From positions 13,881,417-13,945,416 of the forward strand of contig JANAVB010002199.1 in NCBI GenBank assembly GCA_029216955.1: 64,000 nt of DNA, read 5' to 3'. Every line of letters begins with the position of its first letter. The stretch's first letter is position 1. The position numbers were made by a program, and so were the translations under genes. Below, one piece after another: positions 45,892-57,944 of the stretch. The DNA is from Iris pallida. Taxonomy: Eukaryota > Streptophyta > Magnoliopsida > Asparagales > Iridaceae. Under the pieces are notes generated by a model that made no database searches, was not told the origin of the DNA, and was given only the letters and a program-made list of their open reading frames with translations.

Positions 45892-48023
45892 ATGGTTGAG
45901 GCTTCTAATGCAAATGAGGCTTCTCAAACTATTCCGTCCGCCCAAGGCTCCATTAATAATGATGCTGAAAATTCAAACCAAATGTTGCGTATATATGATG
46001 TAGCCGGGGATAATGAGGAGGAGAATCCATATTGGTCGAAGAAGAGGAAACGAACATAAAAAACATGGGCTAAATTCAAAAAAGTTACTGTTAATGACGG
46101 CTCCACAAAAGCTGAATGTGTCCATTGCAAGCATAAACTCGCAATTAACAAGAATGGCGCAACAACACAATTTCATAGGCACTTGAAGTCTTGTATTAGG
46201 AGACAAATCAACTTGAAAGGGCAATAAGAGCTAATTATCACTTCGACCATAGCGGAGTCAGAAACTGTAAGTGCGGTGCAGAATTTTAAATATGATCAAG
46301 CTAAGATAAGAGAGGTAATGTCCCATATGATTATGGTCCATGAGCTGCGATTTCTTTTTGTGGAATATGATTTGTTTAATTTGTTAATGAGGACTGCAAC
46401 TCCTTATTATCAGAAGGTTAGTCGTACAACTATAAGAAAGGATTGTTTTACAAGTTATGAGTTGGAGAGAAAAAAAAAGGTTTTCGCGTTGCTTAAGAAT
46501 GCTAATAGAGTATGTGTGACTACAGGTTTATGGAAGTCAAGCAACCAAAAGATTTCATATATGGTCATTACTTACCATTTTGTGGACTCTAATTGGAACT
46601 TACAAAAGCGAACTTTAAATTTTTGTGATGTACCACCACCTCATACTGGAGTTGCTATTTGTGATGTTTTGCACAAGTGTTTAATTGAATGGGGAATTGA
46701 AGATAAGGTATGGACGGTGACCGTTGACAATGCTACCTATAATGATGTTGCTGTTCGATTGTTGAAAGAGAATCTTTCTTACAAGAATCAATTGCCCCTA
46801 AGCGGCAAGTTGTTCTATGTAAGATGTTGTGCTCACATCTTAAATCTCCTCGTTCAAGATGGGCCATCTGAGATTACTGATATAATTAAGAATGTACGTG
46901 AAAGTGTCAAACATGTTGCAAATTCAGAGTCTCGTCTTATCATGTTTGGCGAAATCGCAGAGCAATTAAAGTTGTCTTCCAAGCATCTTATTCTTGATTG
47001 TTGTACAAGGTGGAATGCCACCTATTTCATGCTATCAGCTGCTTTGGAGTTCAAGGATGTCTTCCCTCGATATCAACAAAGAGATCCAACTTATATCTAC
47101 TTGCCTAGTGTAGAAGATTGGAAAAAGACTGCCGAAGTTTGTTCATTTCTAGAAGAATTTAATCAGGTCACCCAGATTATTTCAGGTATTGATATCCAAC
47201 TTACAACTTATTTCTTTATGTAGGTATGCTTCTTCTTTTTTTTTGTTTAATATTAGTTTATTGACTGAATTTTACTACAGGTAGTGAATATCCAACATCA
47301 AATTTATTTCTTTCCGAGCTTTATGTTATCAAAAGGTTGTTAAATGAAAAAATGATGGGTGAAGAATATTTTATGAAATCAATGGTTAAGAAAATGAAAG
47401 ACAAATTTGATAAGTATTGGGGTAATTGTAATTTATTGATATCTATGGCAGCTGTTTTGGATCCTAGATACAAAATGCAATTTATTGAATAGTGCTTTCC
47501 CTTGGTCTATTCGAGAGCTGATTTTATTGAGCATACTAGTTCAGTTCGGGAGGCTTTGCACATGCTCTACAACGAGTATCTTGAGGCTCATAGAGCAAAT
47601 AATGTTGAAGCTCACGGTGAAAATATAAAAGAAAGTTCTAGTAGTACTAGCTCTACTGGGCTAGGAAAATCTAAAGGGAAGGATGAATTTAGAAATTATA
47701 TAAGGAATATTGAAATAGTATTTGAACAAGTGAAATCTGAATTAGATGTGTACTTGGAAGGAGTTATGAGTTGTGAAGATGATTCGGTGTTTAATGTATT
47801 GGAATGGTGGAAGATGAACACTTTAAAATTCAGAATTTTATCAAAGATGGCATGTGATATATTGTCAATTCCAATCACAACTGTCGCTTCAGAGTCTGCT
47901 TTTAGTGCCGGAAGTAGAGTGATTGATCAATATCGAGCATCCTTGGGAGTAGATACGACTCAAGTTTTATTATGTGGTGAAGATTGGTTTCGTGCCTTCT
48001 ATGAAAGAGAAAAAGAAAGGTAA
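45892..48023 (+). pseudogene. hAT transposase (BED finger, RNase H-like core, dimerisation domain)
   Basis: In one reading frame with one intron (47,186-47,280; joined TCAG|GTAGTGAA, phase agrees). The start MVEASNANEASQ is preceded by a splice-like TTCCAG. A BED zinc finger ECVHCKHKL...FHRHLKSC lies at about 46,060-46,200. The hAT core has WTVTVDNATYNDVAVRLL, CCAHILNLLVQDG and CTRWNATYFML. The C-terminal dimerisation domain has ILSIPITTVASESAFSAGSR (about 47,860-47,920). It resembles plant RICESLEEPER/DAYSLEEPER-type hAT proteins. Three in-frame stops interrupt it: TAA at about 46,057, TAA at about 46,225 and TAG at about 47,490. A further 3' splice at 48,015/48,097 may add a short tail. Not able to make a full-length protein as read. 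Confidence 0.9.
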
Positions 48024-49849
48024 ACTCAAAACTATGTGTGTTATTTATAGCTTTAAATTTATTTTTTATCTTAACTAATTATTATTATGTTTACAGGACA
48101 AGGAGGACATTAAGGAGTTCATTATACCTTGAAGTCTTACTGAGTCTTGTCTCTTGGGCAGGTTGAAGGTATATTCCGTTTTTTTTCATCATGACTCTGC
48201 ATATCCTATTACAAAATACAGGTCACAATTCTCCTTTAAGAGCCTCAAATTTGTATGTTTCATGTAATCACTAGAGGCCATTAAATAAACTTCATTTATG
48301 TTCAATATCCTGTTTTGGTGAGAGTTATCATTATGTTCTCTGTATGTTATGAGTATGTGCTCTCTAAAAGCTTTCATGTATAAACCAAAGAGCTCTAGGT
48401 ACTCTAGTGGCTCACTGCATATTTGCTATGTTGCTTGTTACTAGTGACACAAATCTGCAGATTTAGAACCAAGGAATTTATATATGTAAGGAGATTGATG
48501 TGTTTGGGCTCACTGCATATTTGGGCTCACTGACTTGAAGCTTGGACTGTAAGGAGATTGATGTGTTTGCATCATTGATTAGCTTAATACATGATTAAGA
48601 TCATCCACAAGGAAATGTAGAAAAAAAAATTGGAAGCCAATTACATATTTGTGAGTTGCAGCAAATCTGTTTGACTTATTTAATAAAAATATTTGAAACT
48701 AGGGAGGTAAACAAGGCCTCGTATACAATAATGACAATGTGTGACAGCTTTTATTAAATCCTCCTAATACCATTACATTCATTTTCCAGAGCTAATGTTT
48801 ATTTAAATTGCAAAATTGATTTGGATGGCAGGTCACAGGAAAAGTTTTGATCCTAAGTTGGTGCTTTACAATGCTGGAACAGACATTTTGGATGGAGATC
48901 CCTTGGGCAGGTTGAAGGTATATTCCATTATATATATTTTTTTCATCATGACTCTTGTCCAAGTTGTCCTAGATATTATTCAATGTCCTAATTCCAGAAC
49001 TTCATCTTTTTCTGGAGCATGGTCTTACTGTTTGTTAGTCTTCAAGTAATATAAAGCTATTTGGTAACCATTTCTGGAGCTCATTATTTCATGCTATCAT
49101 TGAATAAGAACATTGTAGAAGATCACAGGTTTATACATTATACAATCTCTAATAAATCTGATGCTAAAGGCTAAACTTCCCTGTGAATTCAAAGAAGATC
49201 ACATGTTGTTGTTTTTTTTCATGTTATGGTACTTCCCTTTCTTTTTTCTTTTCTTTTTTCCTTTTCTTGCTAATAAATCTGATGCTAAGGCTAAACTTCC
49301 TACTGAGAGCAGTACTCTTTATCACATGCCAAGGGAAAGCACCATTAAATATGACTTGAATGCTTTTGTGGTGTAGTACTCTTTGTTCATGCAATATAGA
49401 TGTAGGATTAGAGCAGCAACTGTAATTAAGCTCTTTGCTTCAACTTTAAGATTTGTTTAACTGTCTAATTATTTAATTATTCTGTCTTTGTAGAATCATT
49501 TTAGCTTTTTTTGGTATGAGAGCAAAAAATTGTCAAGAAAGTTTTGAAGTTCCAGATGACCAAGGAAAAGCAAGCTGCTGGGAGCTAGGAACTTCCAAGT
49601 TATTGTTTGTGAATTGTGAATGTGATAGTGATGTCTTGTTTGACATTTTGAGAGTGCTTTGTCATTTAAGTAAATTTTGCTACAATCTTCATGGACCTTA
49701 TGATTTGGAACTCTGTAATGTTATGTTCTACTTTTGAGCTAGATTCTTGAGTAATTTGGAACTCTATATGTTATGTTATGTTCTAATTTGAGTAAATTTT
49801 GCATTTTGATCTCCATATATTATTATGTAACATGTTATGTTCTCCTTAG

Positions 49850-50200
49850 AGCTGGATTCTTGTCGAGCTTGAGTAGAGCTTGCTTGTCGAGCTTGAATGG
49901 AGCTTGTTCATCGAGCTTGAATGGAGCTTTTGCTTGTCGAGCTTGAATGGAGCTTGTTTATCGAGAGCTTGAATGGAGCTTGCTAGCCGAGCTTGAATGG
50001 AGCTTGTTTATCGAGCTTGAATGGAGCTTGTTTTTCGAGCTTGAGTCGAGCTTCGAGCTCGAATCAAGCCAAGCTCAAGCTCAATATAAACGAGCTCGAG
50101 CCGAGCTCAAGCTACAAAATTAAAAAAATTATCAAGCTCGAGCTCAATTATTTCTAGTCAAGCCGAGCTCAAGCTTAGCAAAGCTTGGCTCGGCTTGGCT
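49850..50200. repeat. hAT right subterminal tandem repeats
   Basis: About nine copies of a unit near TGTTTATCGAGCTTGAATGGAGCT (20-30 bp period) grading into GAGCTCGAGC motifs toward the right TIR. Same core (AGCTTG) as on the left side, in inverse sense. Confidence 0.88.
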
Positions 50201-50528
50201 CGTTTGCTGCCCTATTTTTAACTAATTTGGATTCTATTTACTATTTATCTTATCTCTAAACGTCTCTTGTTATCTATTACAGGTTCAAACACTTCTACAA
50301 GACTGCAACAATGAAAACATTGGATCAAATTATAATTTTGTATGAATAGTAAGATAGAACAATAAGACAGTTTCTACAAGGTCGAACAAGAGGCACAAAG
50401 CGTCTATACGCCGAACATGGCCGCACAAAGACACAACCACATTATATACCGCCGAATAGTGAGTTTTCGCTTCTGCCTAGGGGCGCCTAGCATCTAGACG
50501 ACCGGACAGGCAGATTTTTAGAACACTG

Positions 50529-51687
50529 TTAATTTTGTATAGCACTGTATAGTGATAGGAACTATGTCCAATTTATAAATAGAACCATTTGCACCCTATA
50601 AGCTTGTTCTTATTTTTCATCTGTCTTGTTATAAATAACTCGACTTAAGAAAACTTTTGTTTCTAATCACAAAAATGAATTGGGGTGCAAGTGTTACAAG
50701 AGGGAATGGCCTCTTGTGCCTCAAAGGCGGAAGTCCCACGAATATTTTATTTTTTTCATCTCTGGACTTTTTGTATCAAATTCTAAAAAATGTGTGTTCT
50801 TTGATTTTATTAGTTATTTGTTATTGGCAAAAGGTAATGTTTTAATAGAAGTTCATGTTCTCCCGTGTTAAGTTGTCAACTCAAACCCTCTAATTAAATA
50901 ATTAGTTTTTACTATCGGTCTACTATATGATCCATTTGGAACTTTAATATGTTGTTCTTAGTCGTCTACATAGACTTGTAGTTTTTAGCATTCACTTTAC
51001 ACAATGTATTCATGATTAGTTATTTTTCTTCAAGTATTAAGAATAGCTTACAATCTTAAAAACTAGTGCCTCGCTTCAATAAGGTTAGTGTTTTGTGTCT
51101 TTCTCCTCAGGTGCTAGTTGTACCTTGTGCCTCACCTTTCATCTTGTGTCGCGACAACAATGAGGTAATTACCACCACCATGTTGTCTAATATAGGACTC
51201 AAGATTAAGCCCAAATGTTGGCGATTGTAAAATATGTTTCCATAAACCAACATCCCACCACTCGGTCCAAAGAACATTCTTTGGTGCCATCCAACAAAAC
51301 AAGAAATATTTTGGCCTTGTGTTGTATCAAGGCTTCAGAAGTGCAGTTTAACATACAATTACTTTTTAGCAGAGACCATTTCTCTCTTTCCATACTCTTA
51401 CAGATCAAAGGAGATTGATGCATCACATGCCATACATACAATAGAGTGCATCGTTATGCTAGCACAATTTAACATATTGTCCCTGTTTTATAATTTGTTC
51501 CGAAGCTTCCACCAGGGTTCAATGAGGAAAAGGAAAACTAAACATGTAAAGAAACTGAGCTAGAGCATGTCACACTTCAGGAGATTGAATTTACTACCTA
51601 GTGATTTCAACCATTTTTAATACCTGTAAATGTGTAGTAGTAGAGCTGACTCCAGAAAGAGCAAATAGTGTTTTTCTATAACTTTTA
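50529..51687. other. Gene-free stretch
   Basis: AT-rich with short unremarkable open frames on both strands. A purine-alternating piece near 50,690-50,740 (CCTCTTGTGCCTCAAAGGC) and 51,060-51,150 (GTGCCTCGC, TGTCGCGACA) suggests small repeat remnants I cannot classify. Confidence 0.5.
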
Positions 51688-51890
51688 GGGCCCGTTTGGT
51701 TTGCAGGATTGGACAACGTAATGTAATTGGCATTACGTTGTCAATCTAACTCGGGTGTTTGGTTGGACAAAAAAAATTAGATGTAATGTAATCGCGATTA
51801 CAAGTTTGATTACATTACATCAGTTTCTTCCAAACTCAATTACATCATAAAACCTATGTAATCGCAATTACATTACAACTTAAGCGGAAG
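51688..51890. mobile_element. Truncated MITE end (GGGCCCGTTTGGTT)
   Basis: GGGCCCGTTTGGTTTGCAGG is a common terminus of plant MITEs. It is followed by nested GTAATGTAATTG/CATTACATTAC inverted motifs. No opposing terminus was found, so the right end is missing where the T-rich minisatellite begins. Confidence 0.5.
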
Positions 51891-51907
51891 GCTGGTATGC
51901 TATAATT

Positions 51908-53150
51908 TGGTCTTTTTGTTCGTTTTTTGTCATTTTTTGTTGTTTTTGTTTATTTTTTGTCGTTTTTGGTCATTTTTGTTCATTTTTGGTCGTTGTTGTT
52001 CGTTTTTTGTCATTTTTGTTCGTTTTTTTGTCATTTTGTGTTGTTTTTGTTTGTTTTTGTCGTTTTTTTGGTCCTTTTTGTTCGTTTTTTGTCGTTTTTT
52101 GTCGTTTTGTTCGTTTTTTGTTATTTTTGTTCGTTTTTGGTTGTTTTTGGTTTGCATTTTGTTCGTTTTTGTCCTTTTTTGTTGTTTTTGTCCGTTTTTT
52201 GTAGTTTTTGTTCGTTTTTTGTCATTTTTGTTCGTTTTATTTGCTTTTTTTTGTTTTTTGTCGTTTTTGTCCTTTTTTTGTTGTTTTTGTCCGTTTTTTG
52301 TCGTTTTTGTTCGTTTTTTGTCCTTTTTGTTCGTTTTTCGTTGTTCTTGTTTGTTTTTTTGTCGTTTTTTGTTATTTTTGGTCCTTTTTTGTTTGTTTTT
52401 TGTTTTTTTGGTCGTTTTTTTTTTTTTCGTTTTTTGTAAAAAAATTTCGTATTTTGTCATTTTTGTTTGGTTTTTTGTCGTTTTTGTCCTTTTTTTGTTC
52501 GTTTTTTGTCGTTTTTGTTCATTTTTTGTCATTTTTGTTAGTTTTTTGGTTTTTTTTTTTTGTTTTTTGTCGTTTTTGTCCTTTTTTTTGTTATTTTTGT
52601 CCGTTTTTTGTCGTTTTTGTTCGTTTTTTTGTCATTTTTGTTCGATTTTTGTTGTTTTTTTTGTTTTTTTTGTCGTTTTTGTCTTTTTTTTGTTGTTTTT
52701 TGGTCTTTTTTGTTCGTTTTTGGTCGTTTTTGTTCGTTTTTTGTAATTTTTGTTTGTTTTTTTGTCATTTTTGTTCGATTTTCTATCGTTTTTTGTCTTT
52801 TTTGGTTCGTTTTTTTGTCGTTTTTGTTCTTTTTTTTTGTCATTTTTGTTCGTTTTTGGTTGTTTTTGTTTGTTTTTTTGTCGTTTTTGTCCTTTTTTTG
52901 TTGTTTTTGTCCGTTTTTTGTCGTTTTTGTTCTTTTTTTGTTATTTTTTTTTCGTTTTTGGTTATTTTTGTTTGTTTTTTTGTCGTTTTTGTCCCTTTTT
53001 TTTGCCCTTTTTGTCGTTTTTGTTCATTTTTTGCCTTTTTTATCTTTTTTTTAATTTTTTTACGTTTTTTGTCGATTATGCACATTTTTTGTCATTTCTG
53101 CATGTTATTTATCGATTTTTGTCGACCTTGTACGTTTTTTAATCTTTTGT
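51908..53150. repeat. T-rich minisatellite, about 1.25 kb, imperfect 10-11-bp unit
   Basis: Endless variants of GTCGTTTTT, GTTCGTTTTTT and GTCATTTTTG. The plus strand is almost free of A. Because the unit has no stop codons on either strand in several frames, long frames arise in both directions: Phe/Val/Ser-rich on plus (up to about 325 codons) and Lys/Asn/Thr-rich on minus (about 200 codons). They are translation artefacts of the repeat unless shown otherwise. The right end grades into the LTR fragment at about 53,150-53,185. Confidence 0.93.
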
Positions 53151-53621
53151 CGTTTTTTTCTCGTAAAAGCAACACAAAAGAATAAATAACATGCAGGGTG
53201 CAGGGAATGGATTGCTCGCGGCGAAGCGTGCTTGAACGCGTTAAGGCTTGGAATGCCGAAGCGCATTGAAGCGTGCGATCGCATTGACGCTCGGACTACG
53301 CAGCTGGATTGATGCGGCCGAGATATAGAAGGCATGATGTATGGAACGGTGAAATCCTTTGTGGGCAAGAGAGAACTTGAGTGTTGTAGCCAATCTTGCA
53401 TATATTGTTAGACTATCGAAAGCCATTGTAATCTCAGTTTCAGATATCAATAAAGAGAATTGTTTCGTATACTCTGTTTTCTTTCGTTGTTAATATCGAA
53501 TCAAAAAGATAACCATTTGAGAACTTGTCATCTTGCCTTGCACGAGCGCAACTCCAGGCTCGTGCGGCATCACGCCCCCTGCGAGGACGATGATTCGGGT
53601 GATTCCGGGTCGGGGCGTGAC
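53151..53621 (+). repeat. 3' part of an LTR related to element D
   Basis: Ends GGGGCGTGACA (53,621) directly against gag sequence of the opposite strand. It shares with the element D LTR an ATGCAGG(G/A)TGCAGG block (about 53,191), a polyadenylation-type ATCAATAAAGA (about 53,447), the hairpin at 53,540-53,565, GCGGCATCACGCC, and the terminal GGGGCGTGACA. The 5' part is absent, replaced by the T-rich repeat, so this is a truncated or expanded LTR. Confidence 0.75.
53540..53565 (+). other. Conserved hairpin near LTR 3' end (copy 1)
   Basis: GCACGAGC - CAACTCCAG-type loop - GCTCGTGC, 8-bp stem, about 56 bp before the LTR end. Compare 60,523-60,547 (stem changed at one pair on both sides) and 62,038-62,059. 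Confidence 0.8.
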
Positions 53622-54582
53622 ACTTGCAGTACACGCAAGAAAAGTATGTCGGGGTCTGGATCTGTCTCTGCTGCCTCAGCGATGTCGGAGCTCGAACATG
53701 ATGATGATGCTGAGGTGCTGGCCGCTGAGGTGGCCTCGGCTGAGTGTCGGTCCGCTTCGGTGGACCCTGGGAGCTGCTGGCGCCGACGTCTCTGTCCCGC
53801 TTGAGCTTTGGGTCCATCTTCTTCTCCACTCCCTGAGCAACTTTGAGGATGCTCGCATAGGTAGTGGCTTGGCTGATTGCCACTGCATGCCGCAACTCTC
53901 TGGTGAGGCCCTTCTTGAACTTCCAAGCCCTCTCCTCTGGTGTGCTAACTAGGTTCTCCGCGAACCTGCTGAGTCGGGTGAACTCCGATGTGTACTGACC
54001 CACAGTCATGCTCCCCTGCTGCAATGTCTCGAACTGCATTCGAAGCTCGTCTCGCTCCACATCCGGAAAGAACTTCTCCTGGAACAACAGTTTGAATTCT
54101 TTCCAAAGAACTTGGGGTTCGGCCAACTGAGGCTCCTCTCTGTACCAAGCTCTAGCAATGTCGAAAAGTCACATGCTCACAACCTCGACCTTCAGATCAT
54201 CTGGAATCCTCGCCATCTTCAGTGTCCGCTCGGCGTTTTCTAGCCACTCATCTGCATAGACTATCCCCTCGTGGCCCCAAAAATCCATCAAGCAGAAGTT
54301 CTGACAATCTCTGGCGGTCCCTGGCCTCGGCGCTGCTGGTGCTGGTGGTGCCGGCGGGGCTCGCGGAGCTGGCTCCCTGACTCGTAGCACGTCCATGATC
54401 GTCGTCCGAAACTGCGTGGCTTGGTGGTTCTGTGCCTCCATGAACTGCTGGAACATGGCTATCATCTGGGTACCGTCGAATGTCATCGTCGGGGGAAGCG
54501 GCGGAGGCGGAGGCGGTAGAAGCTGCTCCTGCGTATCGGGTGGAGACTGCTCGCTAGTCCCAGCGTTCTTCGTGACGACCAT
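53622..54582 (-). pseudogene. Ty3-gypsy gag, truncated at the zinc knuckle
   Basis: Start ATG at 54,582 (MVVTKNAGTSEQSPP), a proline-rich segment, then the gypsy gag core: FWGHEGIVYADEWLENAERT, then LWKEFKLLFQEKFFPD, LRMQFETLQQGSMTVGQY and EFTRLSRFAENLV. The tail VEKKMDPKLKRDRDVGASSS leads to YFSCVYCK, the first half of a CCHC knuckle. A single TGA (about 54,169-54,171) interrupts the frame. After CVYCK the sequence runs straight into the LTR fragment that ends at 53,621, so the knuckle is cut in half. The missing continuation is present at 58,330-58,410. Gag packages element RNA in virus-like particles in the cytoplasm. Confidence 0.9.
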
Positions 54583-54801
54583 CCTGTAATAGAAAATAAA
54601 CTGTTGATTGCTATGTCCTAGAAAATCATAAACCAACCTAAAAAATCATAAGTAAATCAAATTTAGATATCAATAACCATAACCATTTTCCCCACGGATC
54701 CTGTGTTGTGATGAGTTTTCCTTAGCTTCGCAGGTCCCCCAATAGCACTTTATAACCTAAGTTCCATTAGGATAGACCTGCACGGGCCACCACTAAAAAC
54801 A
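54583..54801 (-). other. Gypsy leader between LTR and gag
   Basis: About 220 bp without coding sequence. No TGGTATCAGAGC-type primer-binding site is visible right after the proposed LTR end, so the site is deleted, different, or the LTR boundary is slightly off. Confidence 0.5.
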
Positions 54802-57800
54802 TGTCACGATCCGCTCCCGAAGAATCGGACACGAGTCGGACACGTCCAGCCTTCGTCGATGAACACGACGAAGTAAGCTGTACAATACTAAGGAAAACTC
54901 CAAGTCATAATGAAATGTAAACATCCACAGCTTCTATATATCGTTCCCAGAAAGATCACCATAATCCATCAATCAATTTATACAATGTTATCCGGAGACA
55001 GATCCGGTAAAATACAATAATGAAATCAAAATACAAAGTACAATATCCAGAAAAACAAATGAAATAAATCCTGCAATATCCATGACGTCCCAATGCTCAA
55101 GGCCTCGAGCTCACCTGCAACGTATCCTATCAGGAAAAGAGCAAAGCACAACCTCGACAAGAAATAATATACGATGTAATCTGAAATACAGAATATAAGG
55201 TGAAACCAGAATACGAGAACTGAAAATGAAACTATGGTACCAGAAGTGAAATGCAAAACTGAAGACAATGGACACGACAATCAATATGCAAAGACAATGA
55301 ACACGACATTCAATGAACAAGACAATGAACATGACAATCAATGCAAGTGTGACCTTTTGAAATATTAAACTAATATGTGACCGGCTAAGGACCACAATCC
55401 ACAATCAATCAATTCTACATGGTTAGGCTTAATCGTACGTGAGGTGTACGATTAGGCTATTCACAATACCTATGTTGGGTGTGGTCACACACTAGTCAAT
55501 ATTTTTCCCAATCCCGCAATGACAATGACTCACAATGACGAACAAGGACGATGCAATCGTGTGTATCACGTGTCCGATATGAGAACATGGCACATGAATG
55601 TAAGACAGAAACAAAGTTGCCTTGCTTTGGTTGCACGGGAGTAGTATTGCATGAATGAATATCACCTGGTATTTGGTACAAGTTTGTTAGGGTTTAAACT
55701 ATGTCAATTAGCTCAATAGGACAACTATCCATATACTAGCTAATCAATATTTTAGAAAAATATATATGTTTTATAACTTAGTCACCATAATACTAGTGAA
55801 AAATACTTTTTACTGTTTTAGAAAATATTAGAACATTTTGCTAACAAAATAATAATAATAACTCTATAAACTTTTAGAAACATTTTTTGATTTACTAGAA
55901 TTATTTAGCAAAATCATTTATGTTTTAGAAGATACTTACTAGCTAACTATTTACTATCCAAAACTAACTATTTAGCAATAATACATATTCTAGCTAGCAA
56001 GAAAATTATTTAGTAAAATAACATTTAGATAAATTATTATTTTTAGAAATATAAACATTTTTGATACACTAGAATATTGCTACCAAAATATTATAAATGT
56101 TAACATTATTATAAAATGATAAGAATAGCAATAATAATAACCAAGATAATAATAATAATCCCAAACCTGCAAGCCCACTACTCAGCCCACAAATCTTGAC
56201 CCATCTGTCCAAACATTGTTAACACTGTTATTGCTATTTATTTCTCCTTCCAAGAAAATCCTACACTACTAGCCCAGCCCGACTGCAATCCCTCCAGAAA
56301 CCCAAACATCCTCATAGCTGGCCAAACCGGCCCGGCCCACACTTCAACCAACCCTTAATAACCCATCTCTTCTCTCTCTCCTCCCATCTCAATTCTCAGT
56401 CGACCACAAACCAGAGAAAACTCTACATTCTTTCTCCTTCTCCAGCCTATTGGAAACCCTAACACCAAGCTACTCTCTTCCATGGCCGCACCTCAAAACC
56501 CGAGATGCCCTAACTCCCTTCTTCCTCTTTAACCGAGAAGCCCTAACCCTAATGTTTCTTCTTCCCCAATCCATAGATCAAAACCCTAGCACCATCTCAT
56601 CTTCTTCCCAAGCTGTTCGAAACCCTAGAACTCCAGAACCTTAACCCTAACTCCATTCTCTTTGCCTCCAGCTCCCATTCCCTTTCTTCTTCTCGCACTT
56701 CGAAGGAAACCTCCTTCGCCATGTCTCCGTCCCAAATCGAACCCTAGATAAAACCCCAACTCCTATTCCAGCCACATATGTCTACTCTCCAGATCCAAAA
56801 CCCTAATCTATACTCTAGCCTCCACAAAACCACAACCCTAGAAAACAAGAGAGAAGGGGGTCGAGTAGATAGGGGCGGAAGCTTACCAGGGCACGGTGGG
56901 GATGTCGATCCACGAAAGGCGGTGCAGATCTGGCGGCTGCTGCGAGCTCTTGTCGGCGACCGTGCGTCTCGAGGTGGCTGCTCGGTGGTGATGCCGATGG
57001 AGCCTCGGAGGTGGTGGTGGCACGATCCTCGTCGGGACGAGGGGACTCCGGCGATCAATGGCGCTCTGGTGCTGTGATGGGCACAAGCTGGCTCCGCAAA
57101 GATCGATGAAGCTCCGAGTGGTCGAGCTCCGGTCGACCACGCTTCAGATCTGCTGGCGGCTGACATCTCCGGTCAACAACGAGATCATCGTCGTCGATCC
57201 TAGCGAGACTCCTGGCTCCGGCGAGGAGCTTCCGGATCTGGTGATGGGGCTGTCAGTCGAGAACTCCGGCGAGAACCACGGTGGCGGGCGGTGGTGTATG
57301 GCCAAGGTCGGCCAGGACAGTGACGGATGAGAGAGAAAATGTAGAGAGAGAGTACTGTGCTGTGTCAGAAATTTTGGAAACGGTGCCAGTTTTTATAATA
57401 AAATATTCTGTGTGACATAGCTGTAAATAGAAGTAGATATGGGGGCGTTTCCTAAATTAGGACATTGGCAATGTGGTAAATAGCTACAGATCTGGGGGCT
57501 GAAAAATATCATTAGTATCAGAATATCTAATTGAATAACCAATTCAATTATAACTACCAACTAAGTACAAAGTTTGTTACTAATTAACAAGTTTAGTTAT
57601 CTTCAGTCAACTGATTAATATAAACCTATCAAATAATAGTATAATAAACCATTAGCAAATTTATTCAAATGAATAACCACATAATACTAAAAAATTAGAT
57701 TTTTAACAAATAGATTTAACAAACCAGAACATTTTTTTTAATCCTATGTCCAAATGTAATGTTTCTGAAAATGGAAATCAATAACCATTAGAACTTTTTA

Positions 57801-57944
57801 GAAATAAAGTTTTAGAAAGAAGGAAGAGAACAAAATAAATATTTTTATTAAAGCTAAATCTGTATTTAGAAAACGAAATTATATCCTTGAATAGAAAATC
57901 AATAAAATTTCAAAATTCACAAAATACTGAATTAGGGAGTTACA
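54802..57944 (-). repeat. Gypsy LTR (about 3.1 kb) shared by two gag fragments
   Basis: On the minus strand it begins TGTAACTCCCTAATTCAG after a purine tract (TTGTAAGGGGGTAGATT, about 57,961-57,945) and ends CGGATCGTGACA. Internally it has an AT-rich 5' half (57,350-57,900), a GC-rich block with short frames (56,740-57,330) and a CCCTAA-rich block (56,440-56,820), as in long chromovirus (Tekay-type) LTRs. The purine tract on its upstream side belongs to one element, and the gag on its downstream side starts another, so this is a single LTR in the middle of a tandem arrangement. Only one copy is in the window, so its boundaries are inferred. Confidence 0.68.

Larger units (their letters stand above)
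44510..50214 (+). mobile_element. hAT transposon, full length, transposase broken by stops
   Basis: 5,705 bp. The ends TAGGGCTGCAAATGAGCCAA (44,510) and, inverted, TAGGGCAGCAAACGAGCCAA (from 50,214) are typical hAT termini. The exact 8-bp target duplication TTTTTAAC is at 44,502-44,509 and 50,215-50,222. Both subterminal regions are full of AGCTTG/GAGCTCG repeats. It carries a BED-finger hAT transposase gene (45,892-48,023) with three in-frame stops. It is inserted in the outer CAGTGTTC element next to copia C. Confidence 0.94.
37267..50528. mobile_element. hAT-like TIR element split by two nested transposons
   Basis: The left end CAGTGTTCAAAAATGCGC (37,267) and the right end, reverse-complemented, CAGTGTTCTAAAAATCTGCC (from 50,528) form TIRs of the kind seen in nonautonomous plant hAT elements. 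The flanks CTTATTTT and TTAATTTT are a weak 8-bp duplication. Its own sequence survives only as 37,267-37,316, 44,417-44,509 and 50,223-50,528, with AGGCGCCTA-like motifs (GCCTAGGGGCGCCTAGC near 50,480). Copia C and a hAT transposon are inserted into it. Confidence 0.6.

Noticed and set aside
51205..51441. 78-codon minus-strand frame as a gene
   Set aside because: No recognisable domain, no splice partners, and an equally long frame on the plus strand.
51907..53185. Phe-rich (279 and 325 codons) and Lys-rich (200 codons) proteins
   Set aside because: Frames on both strands arise from a stop-poor T-rich minisatellite, with no domain or codon signal.
56450..57330. GC-rich frames as host genes (about 60-140 codons on both strands)
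   Set aside because: They lie inside the long gypsy LTR, overlap each other and match no family I recognise.
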